Shown here: in pieces, positions 14,268 through 17,339 of the stretch | Position numbering within the stretch: the stretch's first letter is position 1 | Layout: each line of letters starts with the position of its first letter | NCBI GenBank assembly: GCA_021323815.1 | Contig: JAJPKG010000241.1 | Span: 1-17,339 of the forward strand | Direction: 5' to 3' | Length of the DNA: 17,339 bases | From: Pseudomonadota bacterium | GTDB taxonomy: Bacteria > Chloroflexota > Ktedonobacteria > Ktedonobacterales > JACDGC01 | Translations under genes and position numbers: made by a program | Notes under the pieces: model-generated | Database searches by the model: none | What the model saw: the letters and a program-made list of their open reading frames with translations, nothing else | Told to the model about the DNA's origin: nothing

Positions 14268-14315
14268 AGCCCGGAGGGGTTTCTGTTCCGAGCCGGGAGG
14301 TTTAGCTCCCGGCGG
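14268..14315 (+). repeat. Hairpin repeat, copy 2 (after the Uma2 gene)
   Basis: A 48-nt copy of the element at 12669-12717, in the Uma2 sense orientation, 106 nt past its stop. It contains a perfect 8-bp stem GCCGGGAG/CTCCCGGC with loop GTTTAG (14292-14313). Its last bases (GGCGG) begin the tandem array that follows. Confidence 0.75.
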
Positions 14316-14420
14316 ACCCCGGCGGACCCCGGCGGACCCTCCGGCGACCCACCGGCGGACCCCGGCGACCCCCCGGCGGACCCCGGCGACCCCGGCGGAC
14401 CCCGGCGGACCCCGGCGGGC
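14311..14420. repeat. GC-rich tandem repeat, unit near GGCGGACCCC
   Basis: About 11 units of a 10-bp motif with 9-12-bp variants (GGCGGACCCC, GGCGACCCC, CCGGCGACCCA) run between the hairpin repeat and the second RSH stop codon. On the minus strand this gives regularly spaced GGGG runs with about 6-nt spacers, a possible G-quadruplex-forming tract. It is not a CRISPR array because units are contiguous and short. Confidence 0.85.
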
Positions 14421-14435
14421 GTCGAGCGCGATGTA

Positions 14436-16844
14436 TCACGCTCCCCCATCCTCTTCCACCAGCGCGCGGGTGTCGCGCTGCACCAGGAACACATCGCGGA
14501 TGGCGTGGATGCGGCGGATCGCTTCATCCAGCAGTTGTTTCACCTGCGCGGCGGCGGGTATCACCGTTCCATCTTCGGCTTTGCGCGTGGGCGAGACGTT
14601 CAGTTGCAGCGTCAGCGAGATCGTCGCCACACCCTTGCGATTCGTCTGGCTGGCGACGGATTGCATGTTGAGCTTCATCTCGTGGATCTGCTGTGTCACG
14701 TCGCGCATCAGGCCGGTGCGGTCGTTTGCCAGCACGATCAACGGCGCTGCAAAGCGATCCAGCCGCATCTGCTGCCAGTCCACTGCCACCAGGCGTTCGG
14801 CTTCGCGCTCGCGCAGGCGTTGCAAGCTGCGGCAGCGCGCCTGGTGGATGACGATGCCCCGCCCGCGACTGATGTAGCCGACGATGGGATCGGGCGGCAA
14901 GGGATGGCAGCAGTTCGCCAGCTTTGCCAGCAAGCCGCCCACGCCGGCCAGGTTCAGCACGGCGTCGGAGGTCGGCAGCGCGGTGGCAGCCGGCTTTTCC
15001 TCTTCGGGCGGTGGCGCGACGGGGGCCATGCTCTTGAGCTTCGCCTGAATGGCTTGAATGACTGCCGACGGGCGCAGCGTGTCGCCGCCGATGTCGGCAT
15101 ACATCTCTTCCGCTGTGTGATAGTCCAGTTGTTGCACTGCTGCGTTGAGCACCTCTTCGCTCAATGCTTCCAGCGTGCCCAGGCTGGCCTTGCGCATCTC
15201 GCTATCCAGCCGCTCGCGCCCGATGGTGATGTAGATGTCGCGCTCGTGCTGCTTCAGATAGCGGTTGATGTGCGTCCGCGCCGCGTGGGTGCGCACGAAC
15301 TTCAGCCAGTCGCGCGTGGGGTGGGCGTCTTTGCGCGTGATGATCTCGACGATCTGCCCGCTTTCCAGCAGATAGTCCAGCGGCACCATGCGCTTGGTCA
15401 TCTGCGGGCCGGAAGTGATGATGCGTGCCCCAGCGCAATGATCCCCCAGCTTGGTGTGAATCTGATAGGCGAAATCCACCGGCGTCGAGCCGAGCGGCAG
15501 ATCCTTCACATCCCCCTGGGGCGTGAAGACGAAGATGCGCGCCATCGCCCCCGCGCCGGCTTCGGCGGTGGGCATTTCCTGGCCCGACGTGCGTTGTTGC
15601 AGATCAAGCTGCCAGTCGCGGATCTGCTTAACCCAGGGGCCGAGGTTTTTATCCAGTTGGGCGTTGTCACCGACATCTTTGTAATACCAGTGCATCGCTG
15701 CGCCATATTCGGCGTTGCGGTGCATCTCCGCCGTGCGGATCTGGATCTCCGCCAGGCGGTTATCCAGGCAAAAGACCGTCGTGTGCAGGGATTGATAGCC
15801 GTTCGCCTTGCGATGCGCGATGAAGTCTTTGATGCGGTCCTCTTTAGGCGTCCAGAGCGCGTGCACCTGGCCCAGCATGGCATAGCAGTCCTGCACAGTG
15901 GGCACAATGACACGAAACGCGATGAGATCATACACCTCATGGATGTCCCAGCCGTTGCGCTGAAGCTTGCGATAGATGCTCCACAGATGTTTATAGCGCC
16001 CGGACACTTCAGCGATGATGCCGATCTTCGCCGCTTCCTCTTTCAGGATGGCGCAGACGCGGTCGATGTAGGTTTGCTGCTCGCGGCGCACCTGTTCCAC
16101 CAGATTCGAGACGCGGCGATATTCATCGGGTTCCAGTTGCGCGAAGGCGCGGTCTTCCAGTTCGGATTCCACGCGCGCCATGCCCAGCCGCGCCGCCAGG
16201 GGCGCGTAGATGTCGCGCGATTCCTCTGCCAGCAGCGTCGCTTCATCCGGCGACAGACCGCTGGCGCGCACGCGCAGCAGGTGATCGGCCATCTTGAAGA
16301 TGACGACGCGCGGAGCGTCGCCCATGCTGATGAACATCTTGCGCACTTTTTCCAGTTGCGCGTGGCGCGCCTGGGCGTTGATGACGCGGGGGCGCGCGGT
16401 GGGCTGTTGCTGGCGGCTGCGCCGGCGCGATTCCAGCGCGCTGAAATGCGCGATGCTCTCGATCAGCGCCAGCACATCGACGCCGAATTCATTCAGGATG
16501 CGCTCGCCCAGCAGGGGATCGACGGTATGGCTCGCCGGGTCGATGGCAGCGTGCTGCAACATGCCGGCGGTGATGCCGGTGGCATCCACCAGATGCATGT
16601 CGGCGAGGATCGCGCCGACGGTGAGCATGTCGCGCAGGGTTGCCTCGCTGGTGGTGGCCGTCGCGGCGAACTCCACCGCGCTGCTGACCAGTTCCACATC
16701 CGACGGCGGCAGGTAACGCCGCAGTGTTGCCAGCAGGCGCTCCACCAGCGCGGCGGGCGGCACCAACGGCGCAGCGGCAATGGCTTGCCCGGCCTCTTCA
16801 GGCTCGCCGTCAGATGCGGCGGTGTTGGGTGAAAGTGTTGTCAT
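14436..16844 (-). CDS. RelA/SpoT (RSH) family (p)ppGpp synthetase with degenerate hydrolase domain
   Basis: 802 residues from the ATG at 16844 (GAGGGG 8 nt upstream); an ATG at 16883 sits almost at the predicted transcript start and has no ribosome site. Domains: N-terminal HD-type domain (about 45-195); synthetase (about 280-395) with SGRYKHLWSIYRKL (R283), VYDLIAFRV (D306), RIKD (337-340), YQSLHTTV and EIQIRTAEMH (E366); TGS (about 436-504); zinc-finger-like CCHP (645-648) with HQARC; ACT (about 701-790). RSH enzymes make the alarmone (p)ppGpp from ATP and GDP/GTP and may hydrolyse it. The synthetase residues look intact. In the HD domain the usual HDxxED reads HAAIDP (98-103), the first metal His appears replaced by Asp, and KLADRLHN reads KMADHLLR (D187 kept). 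Hydrolase activity is therefore unlikely. It follows a second RSH gene by 76 nt. Confidence 0.93.
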   Translation of the reverse strand: MTTLSPNTAASDGEPEEAGQAIAAAPLVPPAALVERLLATLRRYLPPSDVELVSSAVEFAATATTSEATLRDMLTVGAILADMHLVDATGITAGMLQHAAIDPASHTVDPLLGERILNEFGVDVLALIESIAHFSALESRRRSRQQQPTARPRVINAQARHAQLEKVRKMFISMGDAPRVVIFKMADHLLRVRASGLSPDEATLLAEESRDIYAPLAARLGMARVESELEDRAFAQLEPDEYRRVSNLVEQVRREQQTYIDRVCAILKEEAAKIGIIAEVSGRYKHLWSIYRKLQRNGWDIHEVYDLIAFRVIVPTVQDCYAMLGQVHALWTPKEDRIKDFIAHRKANGYQSLHTTVFCLDNRLAEIQIRTAEMHRNAEYGAAMHWYYKDVGDNAQLDKNLGPWVKQIRDWQLDLQQRTSGQEMPTAEAGAGAMARIFVFTPQGDVKDLPLGSTPVDFAYQIHTKLGDHCAGARIITSGPQMTKRMVPLDYLLESGQIVEIITRKDAHPTRDWLKFVRTHAARTHINRYLKQHERDIYITIGRERLDSEMRKASLGTLEALSEEVLNAAVQQLDYHTAEEMYADIGGDTLRPSAVIQAIQAKLKSMAPVAPPPEEEKPAATALPTSDAVLNLAGVGGLLAKLANCCHPLPPDPIVGYISRGRGIVIHQARCRSLQRLREREAERLVAVDWQQMRLDRFAAPLIVLANDRTGLMRDVTQQIHEMKLNMQSVASQTNRKGVATISLTLQLNVSPTRKAEDGTVIPAAAQVKQLLDEAIRRIHAIRDVFLVQRDTRALVEEDGGA

Positions 16845-16893
16845 ATCATATCCCCTCGGCATGGCGGGTGCCGGATCTGCCATATCTCTGTAT

Positions 16894-16902
16894 AGTATAC
16901 CA
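16894..16902 (-). promoter_or_regulatory. Extended -10 promoter (TGG-TATACT) of the second RSH gene
   Basis: On the minus strand TATACT preceded by TGG lies between the two RSH genes, about 50 nt before the ATG at 16844. It suggests that the second RSH gene can be transcribed independently of the first. The -35 is weak. Confidence 0.55.
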
Positions 16903-16920
16903 AGAATGGGGCTGAGTGTT

Positions 16921-17339
16921 TCAGTCCAGGTGGCTGGCGTATCCGTTGGTGATGGGAGCGTTCTGCTGGGAAACGCGGTCGCGGCGGGCCACGCTGACGA
17001 TGCCGTCGATGTTGAGCATCCGCTGGCAGGCGCGCTGCAACTGTTCGGGGCGCTGCACTTCCACCGTCAGGCGGATGATGGCTTTATAGCGGGTGCTGAT
17101 GCTCAGCGCGCCCAGGCTGACGATGTTTAACTCGTGGCGCGCCAGCACGTCGGCAATGTCGAGCATCAGCCCGGCGCGGTCGCGCCCGGTCAGCAGCAAC
17201 GACACGCGGTAGCGTTCCGGGCGAATGGTATCCCAGCGGACGTGAAACCAGCGGCGCGACGTGGGCGCATGCCCGTTGCCGTTCTGGTGAGCGGCTTCTT
17301 CCTTGATCTCGCGCACGAAACGGCATTCTGCCCGGTGCA
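16921..17339 (-). CDS. C-terminal end of a first RelA/SpoT (RSH) protein (cut by window edge)
   Basis: Open to the window end; the visible 138 codons start HRAECRFVREI, matching the zinc-finger/RRM region of RSH proteins (compare HQARCRSL in the next gene). WFHVRWD and an ACT domain follow: RYRVSLLLTGRDRAGLMLDI (split: RYRVSLLLTG, RDRAGLMLDI), HELNIVSLGALSIS, and AIIRLTVEVQRPEQL through MLNIDGIVSVAR. The GTG at 17316 would only be an internal codon. This is the same order as the end of the downstream RSH protein, so two RSH genes lie in tandem. The catalytic domains are outside the window, so whether it synthesises, hydrolyses or does both cannot be told. Confidence 0.88.
   Translation of the reverse strand, partial: HRAECRFVREIKEEAAHQNGNGHAPTSRRWFHVRWDTIRPERYRVSLLLTGRDRAGLMLDIADVLARHELNIVSLGALSISTRYKAIIRLTVEVQRPEQLQRACQRMLNIDGIVSVARRDRVSQQNAPITNGYASHLD

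Noticed and set aside
14311..14420. CRISPR array
   Set aside because: Units are about 10 bp, contiguous and without unique spacers; no cas genes are nearby.
14237..14527. Collagen-like Gly/Pro-rich minus-strand open frame
   Set aside because: It is only the translation of the 10-bp tandem array and hairpin repeat, and overlaps the end of the RSH gene in another frame.
14505..16832. 775-codon open frame on the plus strand opposite the second RSH gene
   Set aside because: It is antisense to a gene with clear domains, is very rich in Arg, His and Gln without any fold, and is the expected mirror of GC-rich codon use.
1..17339. tRNA, rRNA or transposase genes
   Set aside because: No cloverleaf with a conserved T-arm, no rRNA stretches, and no DDE or tyrosine-recombinase motifs were seen in any plausible frame.

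Overview
The window is about 17.3 kb of moderately high-GC bacterial chromosome. No rRNA, tRNA, phage or insertion-sequence transposase gene is visible. The gene mix points to Chloroflexota (green non-sulfur bacteria): an MshA-like GT4 glycosyltransferase with the SFHTSPLA...GGMNVYVREL start, an archaeal-type GH57 amylase next to a GT4, a Uma2 protein, many GC-rich intergenic hairpins, and long RelA/SpoT (RSH) enzymes. This placement is inference from gene content and sequence style. Gene order, sigma-70-like promoters and AAGGAG-type ribosome sites all look like an ordinary free-living bacterium.

Layout. (1) 1-927: the 3' end of an unrecognised gene with an alpha/beta start, Pro/Gly linker, coiled coil and C-terminal membrane anchor. 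(2) 1179-4046: a GT4 glycosyltransferase and a GH57 amylase, probably an alpha-glucan synthesis/turnover pair, separated by a 166-bp imperfect palindrome that looks like a dispersed MITE-like repeat. (3) 4116-5329, minus strand: a DUF1697 protein and a lower-GC beta-rich orphan that starts 2 nt after it. (4) 5526-6032: a dual-specificity/tyrosine phosphatase, convergent with an MshA-like GT4 (6041-7363). (5) 7512-8663: acyl-CoA dehydrogenase. (6) 8766-10038, minus strand: a seven-helix membrane protein of unknown function and an SRPBCC protein. (7) 10238-11646, plus strand: two small membrane proteins behind a near-perfect sigma-54-type site, then a six-helix membrane protein. (8) 11661-11840: two strong intrinsic terminators facing each other across a structured spacer. 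(9) 11848-12528: ClpP with Asn at the catalytic Asp position. (10) 12742-14161: divergent recX and Uma2 genes, each followed in sense orientation by a copy of the same ~49-bp hairpin repeat; the second copy runs into a GGCGGACCCC tandem array. (11) 14436-17339, minus strand: two tandem RSH (RelA/SpoT) genes. The first is cut by the window edge; the second is complete and has a degenerate hydrolase site.

Functionally the window mixes stress and regulatory genes (two RSH proteins, ClpP, RecX, a phosphatase) with carbohydrate and lipid metabolism. No single large undescribed system is evident. The strongest leads are the paired sense-oriented repeats flanking recX/uma2 with their G-rich tandem tail, the tandem RSH pair with one crippled hydrolase domain, the Asn-triad ClpP, and the sigma-54-like palindrome ahead of two small membrane proteins.
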